DNA from: Rhynchopus sp. YZ270_cl-10
Lineage: Eukaryota; Euglenozoa; Diplonemea; Diplonemida; Diplonemidae
NCBI GenBank assembly: GCA_964035575.1
Contig: OZ037879.1
Coordinates: forward strand, 1,240,001-1,304,000
Direction: 5' to 3'
DNA: 64,000 nt
The translations under genes and the position numbers were made by a program. Within the stretch, counting starts at the first letter, position 1; each line of letters opens with the position of its first letter. Shown piece after piece: positions 1-11,693 of the stretch. Under the pieces are notes generated by a model, which was not told the DNA's origin, ran no database searches, and was given only the letters and a program-made list of their open reading frames with translations.

Positions 1-1
1 G

Positions 2-3000
2 GTAGGAGAGGTTCTCATTGAAGAGAACGTCAGCAAAGCGGACCTCGGCGCTGCGTGGCTGCTTTCGATTGAACAGCCGTTTAGTGTATTGAAGGTGGAG
101 GGTTCCTGCATCTACACGAACGGAAGGGCACTGAAGTTGAATTGGAAGAGCAAAGGGATCTTCGGCATGCTGGGCACCGCAGGCGTGACAGAGGTGCCTG
201 CCTCAGCGCACGACGACTGCTGCTATGCTGCTGGCCTTCTGCAAAAGAAAAAGGCGCATACCGCGGCACAGCTCCATCCAGACGGAAAAATAGTTTTTGT
301 CGACATCGGGAACACCGCCACAGTGACCCGCTCTACGGATAAATCCTGTTTGGTGCTCAAATCGACGCCTCTCGACCCAAGAGACATCACCCGCCACTTC
401 AAACGCATTTTCATGCGAAAGCTTGAAGGCAAACCCACACCTACCCCCAACGAGATTGCCAATGCGCTCTCCGTCCATCAGCTGTCCTACGGCTCACAAC
501 GCTACTTTGCTGCCTTTACGGGGGAGCCCTATGTACTGTGTGATGCTGATAGTGGAGAGCTTTGTGTCCTTACTCGGGTCTTCCGACAGCTTACAGATCA
601 ACCTGCGGCATTGGTAAACGATACAATGCGTACCATCCAAGATGAGCGAAGCAAAGCAGAGCTCGTGGTCGACACAACGACACATGCCGAGGCGTCTCAG
701 AGCTTCTTTGCTGAGTTCAACCCTTTGACGCACAACAAGGCGGATCCCGCTTCGCTGCGATCAGAGTTCCGTTCACATAAAGGTGCCACCGCGCTGTGGA
801 CGGACGATGCAGCCAGAGGAGGACACTGGACATTGCATCTCCCAGACCGTGTCTGCGTGGATGCCAAGGAGGCTGTGCTGCACAGAAACGGATTCATGGC
901 GCATCAGATGCGTGCCTTCGTCGCAAGCATCGCTGACGCACTGTCCACGCTCCGTTCCTCCGACGACCAGGGTCGTCGTGAGCGCGACCTCTGTGTATAC
1001 CGTGTGCAGCCCGAGATGCACCTGGCAGATCGTTACAACCGGTCGTCTGTGATTCTTTGGGGGTCATTGTCCGTGGGAAGTACAGATCTCTCTGTGCTAT
1101 CTCGTGCAGGTGGAGAGACGAAGCCGAAGAACAGTGGTGCAACGATAAAGGAGTCGGTGTTTAAAATCCACGCTGCTGGAGGGTGTGATGTATGTAAATG
1201 GTCGAGGTTTGCTCGAAATGCGGACTATCTGTTTCCCGCGAACTCAAAATTCCAGGTTGTCGGTGTGACGACAACGGGTGGCGACGGGAATGCTCAGGTT
1301 TGTTCACAACGCTTTGAATTGGCAGAGCTGGAGCCTGCAAAGGCTTTGGAGGTGTTTGTACGCAGCATCATCCCCATGCTGACACACTCCCGCGCACCAG
1401 AGCTGATCTGGGAGCTTTTCAGAATAATGTCCGCCTTAGAGAGCCGCAACTTCAAGGAGGCGCTGAAGATTGCCTCCTTCCCTTCGCATGGTGTGCTGCT
1501 GGATTGCGTCATACCGAACGAAATCCCAGATGCAACCCCGGCTTCCGTTGGGATCACCATTGCTCGCGAGCTCTTCAAAATCATGACACCCCTTCAGGGT
1601 ACTGAAGTCCTCAACCGAGCGTTGTTCCAAGCCTGCAGTGGTGACGGCTGCCCTGCCGCAGTCAGCCCGCTGGTTGCGTTGGGTGCAAACCCCAATGCGG
1701 TAGATGATACCGGGTCGCGTCCATTGCACCTCGCCTCTGCTGGCCGTGTCAACGTTTTCAACGTCATCACAGAGCTTATCAAGGCCGGTGCAGACCCTAC
1801 ATTGCATAAGGAGACTGGGGACACACCGTTGCATATTGTGGCGTGCAACGCTGCCTTAGACTTTGCAGGGAACAAAGACGTTTTGAAATTGTTGACAGAA
1901 GGGACGCTGCTGAACATAGGTGACAGCAAGGGGGTGTCGCCCTTACAGCGTGCCGCAGACAAAGGCGTTGAAGAAGCGGTCCGCGCGCTTCTTGAGTTAG
2001 GTGCAGACCCCAATGTGTTGGCCACCCCTTCCATGATCCGCACGAATGCGAACCCCATTGCGGTTGTGGTCAACTCCCTCAAGGGGAAAGCGGAGGCGGC
2101 GACTACACCTACCTCGCGCGCAGCCAAGGCGATACAACGGCATTTGACACCACGTTCACATGGCAAACGGGTTCCCATTGTGTGCACGGCACTGCAGGCT
2201 GCAGCGTACCGGGGGTATCTGAGCATCACCAATATTCTGCTTGACTACGGAGCGGACCCCGATCTGACCAATAAAGATGGGCAAACGGTGTTGTTTTTGG
2301 GGGTAGCATCAGGGGCGTTTACGAATGCGCAAGGGTTGGAGATCCTGGCACGGCTGTCGACATTGAAGACAGTGGTGAAGTCTGACAAACACAAAGTGAC
2401 GCCCCTTCACTACGCAGCGTCGATAGGGGAGCTCGACATCGTGAAGGTCCTCCTGGCCACGCCCGGTGCAGGCGAGCACGACATCGTCAATGCGAGGGAT
2501 CCGTCGGGGTTCACCCCTCTCCGTGCCGCGGCGCAAGGGTTTCAGTTGGATGTGGTGCTTTTCCTGCTCCCGTTCTCGAAGGTGGGGCTGAACCCAAAGG
2601 ACTTCCCGTTGAATAAGGTATGAAAAGAAGTAAATAGCTCGTAGAGGAATGTACGGTGGGGTAGTTAGGTGATAAAAAAACCCCCTCGTTTCTGAGTACA
2701 AAGGATCCTGTAACATCATAGAAACGATACTGAATTCTTCGGAAAAGAATGGCCCGAGATCAGAGACCTTTTCGTGAGTGAACTTTTTTTTGGAAATCGG
2801 AGATTGCACACAACTATGGCAACACAACCAAGGAAACTACACTTATCCAGCAATATCAAAAATCAAATCAAAACCACTTCAGGTCACCGGCGCTTCAGAC
2901 ACGCTGATCCGTGCAGTGCTTAATGTCGAATGCGAGAAGGTGTCGCTTCTCATCAACTGCGGCGTCAGCACCGATGTCGAACACGAGGTACACCTCCCTC

Positions 3001-5032
3001 CCCTCCCCTCCCCTCCCTTCTAAACACCCTCAAATGGCAATCTTCCATTACCCCCTTTACCCCACACAACACCCACAAACAGGGCATGCCCCTTCTCCAC
3101 CTGGTCTGTTCCAAGAGTGAGTTCTCCTCCGAAGCAGGACTCAAGGTAGTAGAGCGGCTGTGTCTCCTGCCTCATGTCATCCGCGATTCTCGGGGATTGA
3201 CACCTATCCACGTTGCAGTGATTCGCGAACATAAGGACATATGCAAAGTCTTGCTTCGGTTGAATATGGATCCAAACATAGGCGACTCTGAAGGGAAGAG
3301 CGCTGCACATTACGCGGCAGAGCACAATAAGCTGGACATGCTGTCGATTCTTCTGTGGTACAACCGAGTACACAGACGCATCGCAGTTGACATCAATGCG
3401 CAGGACAAAATGGGGCGCACCGCTCTCTACTTTGCGTCAGAAGTGGGTGCCTCGCGTGTGGTCTCGCTGCTCCTCAAAGAAAATGCAGATGCTTCCATCA
3501 AAAACCACCAAGGCTACACCCCAGCCAAGATTGCCGTCATGAACCAACAACTGGACATCGTCAGGATGCTGCCTTCTTCAGAAGGAAAGCTCAATCTACC
3601 TATCCAACAGGCCCGCGAGATGCTCTACGCTGCAATCGAAGAAGGCCACCTCCACGAGGTCCTCCGTTTGTTGGAGACCTTCAGTATAAACCTTGCTGTG
3701 TTGTCGACGGCAGAGCAGAGTCCACTGCACCTTGCCGTTTCGAGGGTAGCTTTTAACACGATGGACGGTGCAGAGGCGTTGAAACAGCTTGTCACCCCTG
3801 ACACCATCAACAGTACAATGACCACAGAGGTGGGTGCGAATATGACAGCGTTGCACATCGCCGCAAAGAAGAACCATCACTACTTAGTGCAGACCCTGCT
3901 CACTGCAGGGGCAGACCCCGAAACGGAATCGGAGAAGGGTATCACCCCAATCAAACTCGCGGCCCACGAGGTCTCGGTGGAGAGCGTTCTGCTCCTCCAA
4001 GACGTTTCGAAGGGGAAGCTCACGCCGCGCGACTTTCCTTTATCCGCACTGCACCGTGCTGCGGAGACTGGGCGGCTTCCTGCAGTCAGGATGCTTCTTG
4101 ATTACGGAGCAGACCCATTCGAGGCCGATTGCTTTGCAGGAACTCCGTCGGGACGGGCTTTCGTCGACATCAAGGTGAAGGAGGGGGGGAACCTGGTGGG
4201 CTCGCTCCCTATACACTACGCGGTTGCGAGGGAAGAGTTCTGCGGGAGGGGGATTGAGGTGTTCAAGCAGCTTGCAAAATCGAAGGTGGCGACAACCAGC
4301 GCTACGCTGCATCAACGGAGCACGGCACTCCACCTCTGTGGCTATTATTGGCACGACACCTGCTCGATGGCAAGAGTCTTACTGGACAACGGAGCTGATC
4401 CTCACGCAGTCGACAGCTCCGGCAACACCCCTCTCCACGTCGCCGTCAGCAACGGACTCATCCAACTCATCAAACTTCTTCTACAGCACACACAACCCCT
4501 CCCACAGCCTCTCGACCTCAGCGTCTACGACCACTGGGCGAACAACGAGGTCATCGTACTATCCTCTAAAGAAAAGGCAGAAGCACTATGCGACGAATGG
4601 GTACAGGAAGCCCCTGAGACTGACAAACGGACAACAGACCCTACTACAGTGGAGATCGACCGGGTGCGGTGGTGTCCTGCAAAAATACCCTATTTAGGAA
4701 GAAAGGGGTGTGTCATGGTGGCAAGGAAAGGGTTTTTGAACATTGAGTTTAAAAAGAAGAAGCGAACCGGTGCTGCGGATATGCTGAAGGGGGCGGTGTT
4801 TACGAGGAAGGAGCGTGACGACAGTAGTGAAGTGGATCTGCATACACAGTGCTTCCCGCGGAGCACGGTCATCCGTCTCACGCAAGAGAATGAGAAGAAG
4901 CTGCTCGGCAGCAGCGTGCTGTCGTCGCTTGCAGCGAGCGACATAGTCGTGGCGACACCGAGAATCGAGGCGGAAGGGTCCGCAGACGAACAGGAGTCGA
5001 ATCTCTTCTCTGAAACGTCGTTCCTTCTTTAA
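2..5032 (+). CDS. Ankyrin-repeat protein with N-terminal ADP-ribosyltransferase-like domain (5' partial)
   Basis: The frame is open from base 2, so the true start lies upstream. Three exons join in phase 0: 2-2617, 2883-2987 and 3083-5032, with introns GTATGA...TTCAG and GTACAC...AACAG, giving at least 1556 residues. Ankyrin repeats start near base 1630 and run to about 4500 (motifs such as GADPTLHKETGDTPLHIV and GADPHAVDSSGNTPLHVAV). Before them, bases about 980-1270 encode a stretch that reads like the R-S-E core of ARTC-type mono-ADP-ribosyltransferases: CVYRVQ, then VILWGSLSVGSTD, then a strand ending YLFPANSKFQVVGV. The glutamate pair normally before that strand is replaced by NAD, so catalysis is doubtful. 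The last 140 residues are basic then acidic and unrecognised. Ankyrin assignment is secure; the ART-like assignment is my inference from pattern alone. Substrate and partners are unknown. Confidence 0.85.
2801..2860 (+). repeat. R1 repeat fragment in the first visible intron of the ankyrin gene
   Basis: The stretch AGATTGCACACAACTATGGC and the following AACACAACCAAGGAAACTAC match bases 18477-18520 of the longest R1 copy with few differences. It lies wholly inside the intron 2618-2882, in sense orientation. Confidence 0.6.
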
Positions 5033-5509
5033 GGGGAAGAGGAAGAGGATGGGGAAGAGGAGGGTGGTGTCCCGATGCGTTGTGGTACTTTCATCTTGCC
5101 TATCTTTGATGTGCTATTTCCAACTTCACTTTGCCAAGTGTTGTTGAAGTCTGTGCCCCCTTTGCCGGATGGGGTGAAAAAAATGAGCGTTTACACGTTC
5201 CTTTTTTAAAAAAATCCCATATTGTGCAAAGATGCAATACGTCAGATTTACCCTTTATTATGTTTAGATTGATTCAAAGTTCTTTTGTGCAGGTTAGAGT
5301 TCATCTTACCTTTTCTTTCCTCTCTCTCTCTCCTTCTTCTCTTTCTTAAGTGTTTTCCTCTTAGAACAACACCGCAAAACACATACCTTTTCTCAGCTAC
5401 CTCCTTTCTCATTCACCCCCACCCACCTCACCTCCGCTCTAAAATAAGCATTTTCGCAGACAATAAAAAAATACACAAAAGTACCTACCACCTGTCTGGC
5501 AGTACACTA
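5033..5509. other. Intergenic spacer
   Basis: AT-rich spacer with pyrimidine tracts near 5310-5345 and 5395-5435 shortly before the next start codon. No gene or repeat family recognised. Confidence 0.6.
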
Positions 5510-6049
5510 ATGGAGGACTTACTCCGCCGTGCAGCCTCTGGCGAAGGTGCGTACCACAAAAAGACAAGCAAAGTGTACAACCCTTCGCAAGGTGTGAGCG
5601 AGATGCGCAGTGAAGAGGAGGACAGCATCCGCGGGATGGAGACCGTGCAGCTGTGCAGGGAGATGGGCGACCAGCGTGTCTCTGTCACAAAGCAGCGCAA
5701 CATGCGCACAGAGGAGGAGAACACCATACGCGACCTGCGCCACGTCCGCTCCGATGAGGTGCAGGACTTCGACCGTCGCTGGGCGGAACGAAGCAGCGCG
5801 TTGACGGGGTACAACTCACAGACCCTCCCACCGTCTTCCCGCACTCAACCCGCGATAGAGCCACCAATGAGCCAACGGAGCCAACAGCGAGAAGTACGGA
5901 GAGAGGTGGAGCAGCCACCCCAGTACGCTGCACATCCGTCCAGCTACAGCAGCACCTCGCACGCAGAGGCACGTGCATCGAGTTCCAGTGGGCCATATGG
6001 AAGCAATTCGCATGCAAGTGCGCGTGCAGAGAGCCGTGGGCGGTATTGA
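5510..6049 (+). CDS. Myeloid leukemia factor (MLF) family protein
   Basis: Intronless frame of 179 residues. The ATG at 5510 is chosen because the upstream open frame runs through pyrimidine-rich spacer. Residues about 20-100 follow the MLF core pattern: KVYNPSQGVSEMRSEEEDS corresponds to the segment leading to the conserved arginine-rich turn, REMGDQRVSVTKQRN to the GDR/RN motif, and DEVQDFDRRWAERS to the closing DE-x-F-D-x-W motif. The C-terminal 70 residues are Ser/Gln/Ala-rich and probably disordered. MLF proteins are small adaptors of uncertain biochemistry; in metamonads MLF has been found in vesicle or condensate structures. Identification rests on the motif order and spacing. It is a single gene with no visible functional link to its neighbours. 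Confidence 0.65.
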   Translation: MEDLLRRAASGEGAYHKKTSKVYNPSQGVSEMRSEEEDSIRGMETVQLCREMGDQRVSVTKQRNMRTEEENTIRDLRHVRSDEVQDFDRRWAERSSALTGYNSQTLPPSSRTQPAIEPPMSQRSQQREVRREVEQPPQYAAHPSSYSSTSHAEARASSSSGPYGSNSHASARAESRGRY

Positions 6050-6276
6050 TTGGAATTGTGTGTTATTTTTTGGCTGGAAAAGGAAAAATGGAACCATGTT
6101 GTGGAAGTGGGGGGTGTGTGGGGGGTTGGGATATTGGTGATGGGGGTGTATGGATTGGGTGAAGAGGGTGAGATGATGTGTCGCGCATCTATATTGTGCG
6201 TCTGATGTGTCATCTCCTGTGATTCTTCGCTGCCTTAGTTGCTCGCACCTCTTCAAGTTTCCTTTTTTTATGATGT

Positions 6277-6295
6277 GTGTGCACGAGAGGCACAT
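6277..6295 (+). repeat. H1 hairpin, loop ACGAGAG, stem type TGTGC/GCACA
   Basis: Stem GTGTGC pairs with GCACAT around the seven-base loop ACGAGAG; followed by a CATC word as in other copies. Confidence 0.65.
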
Positions 6296-6317
6296 CCATC
6301 CTTGCAAATTTTGGCTG

Positions 6318-6346
6318 GTACACTGTCACAAGAGAGGGCTTTGTAT
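6318..6346 (+). repeat. H1 hairpin variant, stem type GTACA..GTC/GGC..TGTAT
   Basis: GTACA-CT-GTC faces GGC-TT-TGTAT around the enlarged loop ACAAGAGAG; same stem type as 7024-7050 and 62832-62858. Confidence 0.55.
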
Positions 6347-6734
6347 CGAGTCAACTTTATTTTTATTCTTCTTGCTTCAGTCTTACTTACACAAAAAAAA
6401 AACATCTTTTCTGGGTGGGGGTGGGGTTGGGATATGGTCTCTATATTTTAGCTTGAAATAGTAATAACCAAAAAACATTTGCTTCATTTCCCCCCCCAAA
6501 AAATTTATAAAACCGATCTTTCACGTGCAGTCACCACGCAAGTGGTCTTCACATACCCACCCCCCACTCTCGAACTTATATGCTATAGACAATGTGAAAG
6601 AAAGTAAACAAAAGAAAACAAAAGAAAACTGCGCTCTTTGGGTTAGGATATGCCCTGTCTTGGCAAAATCTCTTTCGTTTGGGTGACTAATAGCACATGG
6701 GGATTTAGTTCATCTATTTTTTTTTTTTTGATGT

Positions 6735-6753
6735 GTGTGCACGAGAGGCACAT
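6735..6753 (+). repeat. H1 hairpin, loop ACGAGAG, stem type TGTGC/GCACA
   Basis: Identical core to 6277-6295, followed by TCATCTTATT, and placed immediately after a T10 tract. Confidence 0.65.
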
Positions 6754-7023
6754 TCATCTTATTCTATATTTTTCAAATTTCTCTGTTCTTTTTGTAAGGT
6801 GTGATCGTGAGGGCTATCGCAGCCTTCTTCTTCCCCTCGGGCCCTCCTCTCTGATACTTTGATAACAGATTAAAATTTCTACTCTATTTTATTTTTCAAA
6901 TATACCCCCCTCTCCCTCTCTTCGCAGGCGCTCTTGCCCACTTGCATCTCTTATTGGATTTCCCCTACCACGGCAGTTGTTTTAGTTGGGGGTCCACCCC
7001 GGTACACCCGGTCATATACCAAG

Positions 7024-7050
7024 GTACACTGTCACGAGAGGGCTTTGTAT
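7024..7050 (+). repeat. H1 hairpin, loop ACGAGAG, stem type GTACA..GTC/GGC..TGTAT
   Basis: Loop ACGAGAG closed by GTC/GGC, a CT/TT internal loop, then GTACA/TGTAT. Confidence 0.6.
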
Positions 7051-7409
7051 AGTTGGACAAGAAACTTGGCGACCAAAAAATATTGGCGGATTTGGGGGGT
7101 TTTCTTGCAATTGGCGACTTTTCTGGTCGCCAATATTACTTATCCAACAAATATAACTTATTCAACTGTATTTCAAGTCAACACCCCCCTTTTTTTTTTT
7201 GCGTGCTAAACGCAAACAACAAACCTACTCTAGACGACCTCTCCCTTTAAGAAAATATGCCTCTTCCTCGATCTTAGAAAACAATCTTAAGGTCAATCAA
7301 AGCACTCACCACCCCTTCACCCCCCATCAGCCCTTTAAACACCCCATGCACACATACACACCTGCTTTTTTGAGCTGAATTGCTAACCACCACCCCCCCC
7401 TCTTTTATC

Positions 7410-8820
7410 ATGGAACCTACAGTTCGTTCGCAACGGTTGTCGCAACGTGTGGAGCCGTATGCGCTTCCAATGCCGAAGATGGGCTCCACAGCGACGATGG
7501 AGAGGCTGTTGAAGTTGAGTGGGAGGGAGAGTAAGAGACCACGCCCGCCGATGCCGTCTGTGGCTTCGCATGCGAGACGTCGGCAGAGGCTTGTGCACAT
7601 CCAGGTAGGCGACCTGACCATCTTAGACGGAGACGAGATCACAAAATCCTGCAAATGGCAGCAAGAAGCCTGCGACACCCTCGAAGAGGTGCGTGACGAC
7701 ATCACAAAGCTTGACCAAGTCCTCCACGCAGAGAGCGATAAGCTCTACAGCAGGCGTGGTGAGCTCATCCTCGGCGCCTTCTCAAAAAATGATGTCCTCA
7801 GGTCTACCCTGCAAGAACCGCCAGAGCATGACAGCAATCGGTATGTGTTGTTCGTAAATCTTTTCAAAGCATATGCCTGCACACCGTTGAGTTCTGCATG
7901 GCTGGGGTTCAGATGATGTGCACGTAGTCGGCACTGCGCTTCACGGCGCTTCATTCGTTCTGTTAGCCATTTTCCACATATATTTTTTGCATTTTTATTA
8001 AACCCCAACCACACCCCACAGACAAGTCCCCGGATCTGGTGGTGAAGTTTCTGCACTGGAGACGTACATGCACGCACAGCTCAAAAAGCTTGCGTCTATC
8101 CACCCTCAAGGCTACACAGGTGTTTTGCACCATGTCACCCAAGGCACGTTGGCGCATGCGGTGCTTGATGTTGAGAGCGAGCAGCTCATCCAGCGCGTGA
8201 AGGGTCAGGTGGAGCGTTGCTTTGTGCGAGAGCGCGGCCCTGTGGTGAGCAGGAAGCTGATGGAGGGCAACGCAGACGAAGGCTTCGACTTCTCAGAGGT
8301 CCTCCGCGAGAACGACGAGGTGATGCGTGCCAATGTGCCCAGCGTCGTGGAGTACTCAGACTCCTCAGTGCAGTGCGACATGCTTGCAGAGGAGAAGGCC
8401 GCTGCCCAGGCGGCAGCAGACTCCTCCGCCAAGAACGTCCCTGCCGCACAGACTGCACGCAACTGCCTCCTCTCCCTGCACGACATTGTTCTGCAGCTCA
8501 CCGAGCTCGTAGGTCGATTCCTCAGTCTTGAAGGGTCATCCGTCCTGACCGAAGACGAGATGATGGTCACATGGTCGCGTACCTGTCGGGCAGATCTCCG
8601 CTCCCTTGGGCAGGATACTCTCAACACCGGCATCCTCACGCACCTGCAGGATCTGAAGCACTCTTCTCTCACCGGTGCGAATGCGTCGGCGCAGCCGAAC
8701 GTCGCAGTGGTGGGGTCGGCAATGGGGCACATCACAGAGCTGCTGTCATATCTAGTGAACGCAGCTACAGATTCAACGGGGAGGTTTGCGCAGGGGATGG
8801 GGGCCTTTAGTGGGAGGTAG
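7410..8820 (+). CDS. Conserved-looking unknown protein, two exons
   Basis: Exons 7410-7840 and 8022-8820 join in phase 2 (CG|A, arginine), intron GTATGT...CACAG, giving 409 residues. The start is the first ATG after a C-rich leader. Residues 1-60 are basic. Residues about 75-110 (WQQEACDTLEEVRDDITKLD) look coiled-coil. The second exon opens at residue 144; its middle is acidic and alanine-rich (AEEKAAAQAAADSSAKN), followed by a helical, leucine-rich C-terminal half that contains ILTHLQDLKH. There is no signal peptide or membrane segment. I do not recognise the family. The leucine-rich helical make-up suggests a structural or scaffold role, but this is only inference. That it is a gene is well supported by GC-rich coding sequence and a clean splice join. 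Confidence 0.8.
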
Positions 8821-9051
8821 TGGGGCTTCCGCCCCGTTCCTCCCCCAAAAAAAGAAAAAAGGTTTTTGGGTCATTGGTGACTGTGTGTCTTATTTGCGAA
8901 AGTGTGTTTTTTTTGCAATTCGATTCCCCATTTTCCCATTTTTACGACGTTTTCCTCCCGCTTTCATTCCTCCAAAATATGCTCTCCGGTTTACCTTTTG
9001 CCGATATTCGTGCCGCACAGCGAGTTGCCACCTCTTCTATTCCTTTTGTTT

Positions 9052-9850
9052 TTATGGACACTTTTTTACCACCCGTCTCTTTTTTACGCGCACTGTCACC
9101 AGCACTTTTTTTATATCCGCCTCCGGTCCATTCTTGTAGGCGTCATAAGCCTTGAGGAGGGTGTTGAGGGATGTCTCCAATGTGTCCAGTGGGTAGCGTC
9201 GTTCAACACTAACATGGTCACCGCCAGTAGCCACATTCGGTGACACATGAAGGCCTAAGTGGTCACTAAAATAGTTCTGCTGAGCAATACTTTCGGCATC
9301 ATGGCCTTCCCCCTTGTGGTACCAGTCAACATTTTTCGTTATCTTCATGGATAGTGCATAGGGAGAAGGAAGCTGGGAGGCTCGTAGGGGAGTAGCTGGG
9401 GGCCGGTCGGGTACGGCGTGCACGGCTCGGCCTCTCAGCACCGGCGGGGCTCGCGTCGACACCAGAGCCGGACACATCAAGGCTACGAATCTTGTCCACG
9501 TCCGGCTTCTGAAGAAGAGAGAGCGCATCGGACGCGGTGGTGTCAGCAGAAATATCGTGGGCACGTTGGAAAATCCAAGATTCGTAGGTGTTCGCCACCT
9601 GTAACGCTCCTCCATTTTCATCCAGCTCTTAGGGTTGAATACGGCGGATTCCACTTCCCCGGAAAAGAATTGGTCCTAGTTGTCTGCAGTTCCATCCGCG
9701 GAGATCCCCTCTGCGTCGTCGCGGGAGTCTTTCCTGGCGTCGCTGGTGTCGGAAGACTCATCACCCTCCCTGTTGGCGACTGCCTCCTCCTTTTTGTGTT
9801 TCAGCAGTATGCGTTTCTGTGGAGCAATCTCGAACCGACTCTTTTCTTCT
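9052..9850 (-). pseudogene. Decayed coding remnant, family not recognised
   Basis: The minus strand carries several protein-like stretches that lie in different frames and overlap or abut, with codon-like GC bias and acidic, hydrophilic composition, while the + strand looks random. It appears to be an old coding sequence with at least two or three breaks. No diagnostic motif is visible; it could be a lost host gene, or a captured virus-like or mobile-element gene. It is one of only a few minus-strand coding-like regions in the window. Confidence 0.4.
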
Positions 9851-10031
9851 TAGGCTAGCCTCCTGCTCAGAGTTCACATCACAATATTTTGTCAAAAAAG
9901 TGGGCCAAATTTACCTAACTCGCAATTTTTTTTTTTTTTTTTTGAAAACGGTGTCCAGCTTGTATTTTGCAGGATAAGGGAGGAGGGGTAGGTTGTCCTT
10001 GCGATACAGAGAAGGAGACACATACACTAAC

Positions 10032-10556
10032 ATGCCCCCCGCCATGTACGTCCGCGTGAAGCGCAACAAGCAGACCATCTTCCTGCACTGCGAGCCTAGC
10101 GACACTGTGCACGTGGTCAAGGAGAAGGTTGCCGCCATCGTGAACACGCCCTCCTCAGACCAGCGCCTGCTCCTCGGCAAGCAGAACCTTGAAGACGGAT
10201 CCACACTGTGCGACTGTGGCGTCACCCCTGCAGACACGGGAACAGGTATGAGGCTGTTGCGACAAGGTTTTGTATTTGTCACATTTTCTCCCCCATTTCC
10301 CACAGAGCTCTTCCTTGTCCTGCGGGTGACCTGTGAGAACGGCGACGAAAAATGGGAGGAGGTGAATATCCCCAAAACGGTATGTTCTATAGAAGAGCGG
10401 GGGGGTTTTTTTAACTCACACTCGCTCTTAGGTATTGGGAAGGTTGATGAGGGTTCTTCTTCCTTCTTGCTTTTCTATGCTTTGATTATCACCAAAAAAA
10501 AATCAACACAACAACAGTCGGACGTCCCTGTGCCTCAGCCAGTGGCAGTTGCGTGA
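10032..10556 (+). CDS. ELOB: Elongin B (ubiquitin-like subunit of Elongin BC)
   Basis: Three exons, 10032-10245, 10306-10379 and 10518-10556, join with introns GTATGA...CACAG (phase 1) and GTATGT...ACAG (phase 0), giving 108 residues; human elongin B has 118. The ubiquitin-like fold is clear: MYVRVKRNKQTIF, then the helix VVKEKVAAIVNTP, then DQRLLLGKQNLEDGSTLCDC, the counterpart of the elongin B segment with [21 protein letters not shown]. After a short loop, LFLVLRVTCENG parallels GLAFRADDTFE, and the tail VNIPKTSDVPVP parallels the elongin B Pro-rich tail. With elongin C it bridges VHL/SOCS-box receptors to Cul2/Cul5 ubiquitin ligases and also serves Elongin A in transcription. The short third exon (12 codons) and all joins are in frame. 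Identification is from pattern and tail match. Confidence 0.85.
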   Translation: MPPAMYVRVKRNKQTIFLHCEPSDTVHVVKEKVAAIVNTPSSDQRLLLGKQNLEDGSTLCDCGVTPADTGTGMRLLRQGFVFVTFSPPFPTELFLVLRVTCENGDEKWEEVNIPKTVCSIEERGGFFNSHSLLGIGKVDEGSSSFLLFYALIITKKKSTQQQSDVPVPQPVAVA

Positions 10557-11693
10557 TGGTGGAGCATGCACCATTCATCGTTGGTGTGTGGCACGCAGGG
10601 CATGCGGGGGGGCGACACGACCTCTAGCTTTTTAACATAACACCAGTGTCCCCCCCCCTCCGCCGAAAAGGGATCAAGACAAACAGTTCTGTTGTCACAG
10701 AAACTGCGTTGTGTTGTTCTTTTTCATTCCCTTCCTTTCCCCTAGGGTTGTGATGCAGTGCCCCGCTGGCACTTTTCAGCAAAACCCATAATTTAACATA
10801 ACCGCGTGCTTCTGTGTGTCTTGCCAAAAAAAAACAAAGTTCAGTTTTATTTGCTCACACGAGGGACCTTGGAACAGTTCTGGTGACGTGCAGCTTTTTC
10901 TGAACCCCTTTCGGTCTAGAGTTTCCACACAAATTGTGAACATACTTTTTTTTTCCTGACGAGGGAAATCAAAAAAAATCACATTGGTGTGAGAAGAGGG
11001 TCACATTCATTTGCCATTTTCTGTTGACGGAACTGTTGGAAGGTTGGTTGTGTGCTGCTTTTTTGGCACCACTTTTACTCAACCCCCTTTTCAATTCTCC
11101 TGAGGACCTTGGCTTTTTTTGACCCGATGACATCACTCTCAGCGGCCCCCCTCTCTAAGGAGAAAAAGACAAGCAACTCACAACCCAGCTACAGCCACGG
11201 TAGGTCCACTACTCTACCGTCAAAAGCTGATGGGGCAGAGTACTCTTCTAGGGAATGATTCGAAGCGACATCATCGATACCCTTATTGGAACAGCGTTTA
11301 TGGCAGGCTTGTCAAAAAAAAGGGAGAAAGACACAAACAATATGACCCCAAAAAAATCTTCTTCCGCTCATTACGGGAAAATTTTTTCGGGCGATTGTTC
11401 AACAGAACACCACGCGATTTTTAACGGGTTTTTTTTTTGGCACACCGTTTTCTTTTTCTTTTCTTTCTGGGATTAGAGGAGGTACCGCTACCTTCCTCCT
11501 TCTCCCTCCCCCCCCTCTCTACCGGCGAAAAAAAAAAACCGCCTTTTACACAACCACCGTTTCTTTTCAGCAACTGTATTTTACACCCCGCTCCTCTCCC
11601 CCCCTTTTTTTCCGTTTCGTTTCTTTAGTTCCGTCTTTCTTTTTTATTAAGCTTTTTTAGTCCTTTTTTTTTTTTTCCATTTCGACTCCAATC
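10557..11693. other. Intergenic region
   Basis: Low-complexity AT-rich DNA with A/T and C runs. No reliable repeat family or gene seen. T-rich leader directly precedes the phosphatase start. Confidence 0.55.

Larger units (their letters stand above)
6050..7409. other. Intergenic region with four H1 hairpins and T-tracts
   Basis: No convincing gene. Contains H1 hairpins at 6277, 6318, 6735 and 7024, C- and T-homopolymers, and the imperfect inverted pair around 7061-7135 (TTGGCGACCA-like words on both sides). Two start codons with poly-T encoded phenylalanine strings were judged spurious. Confidence 0.6.
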
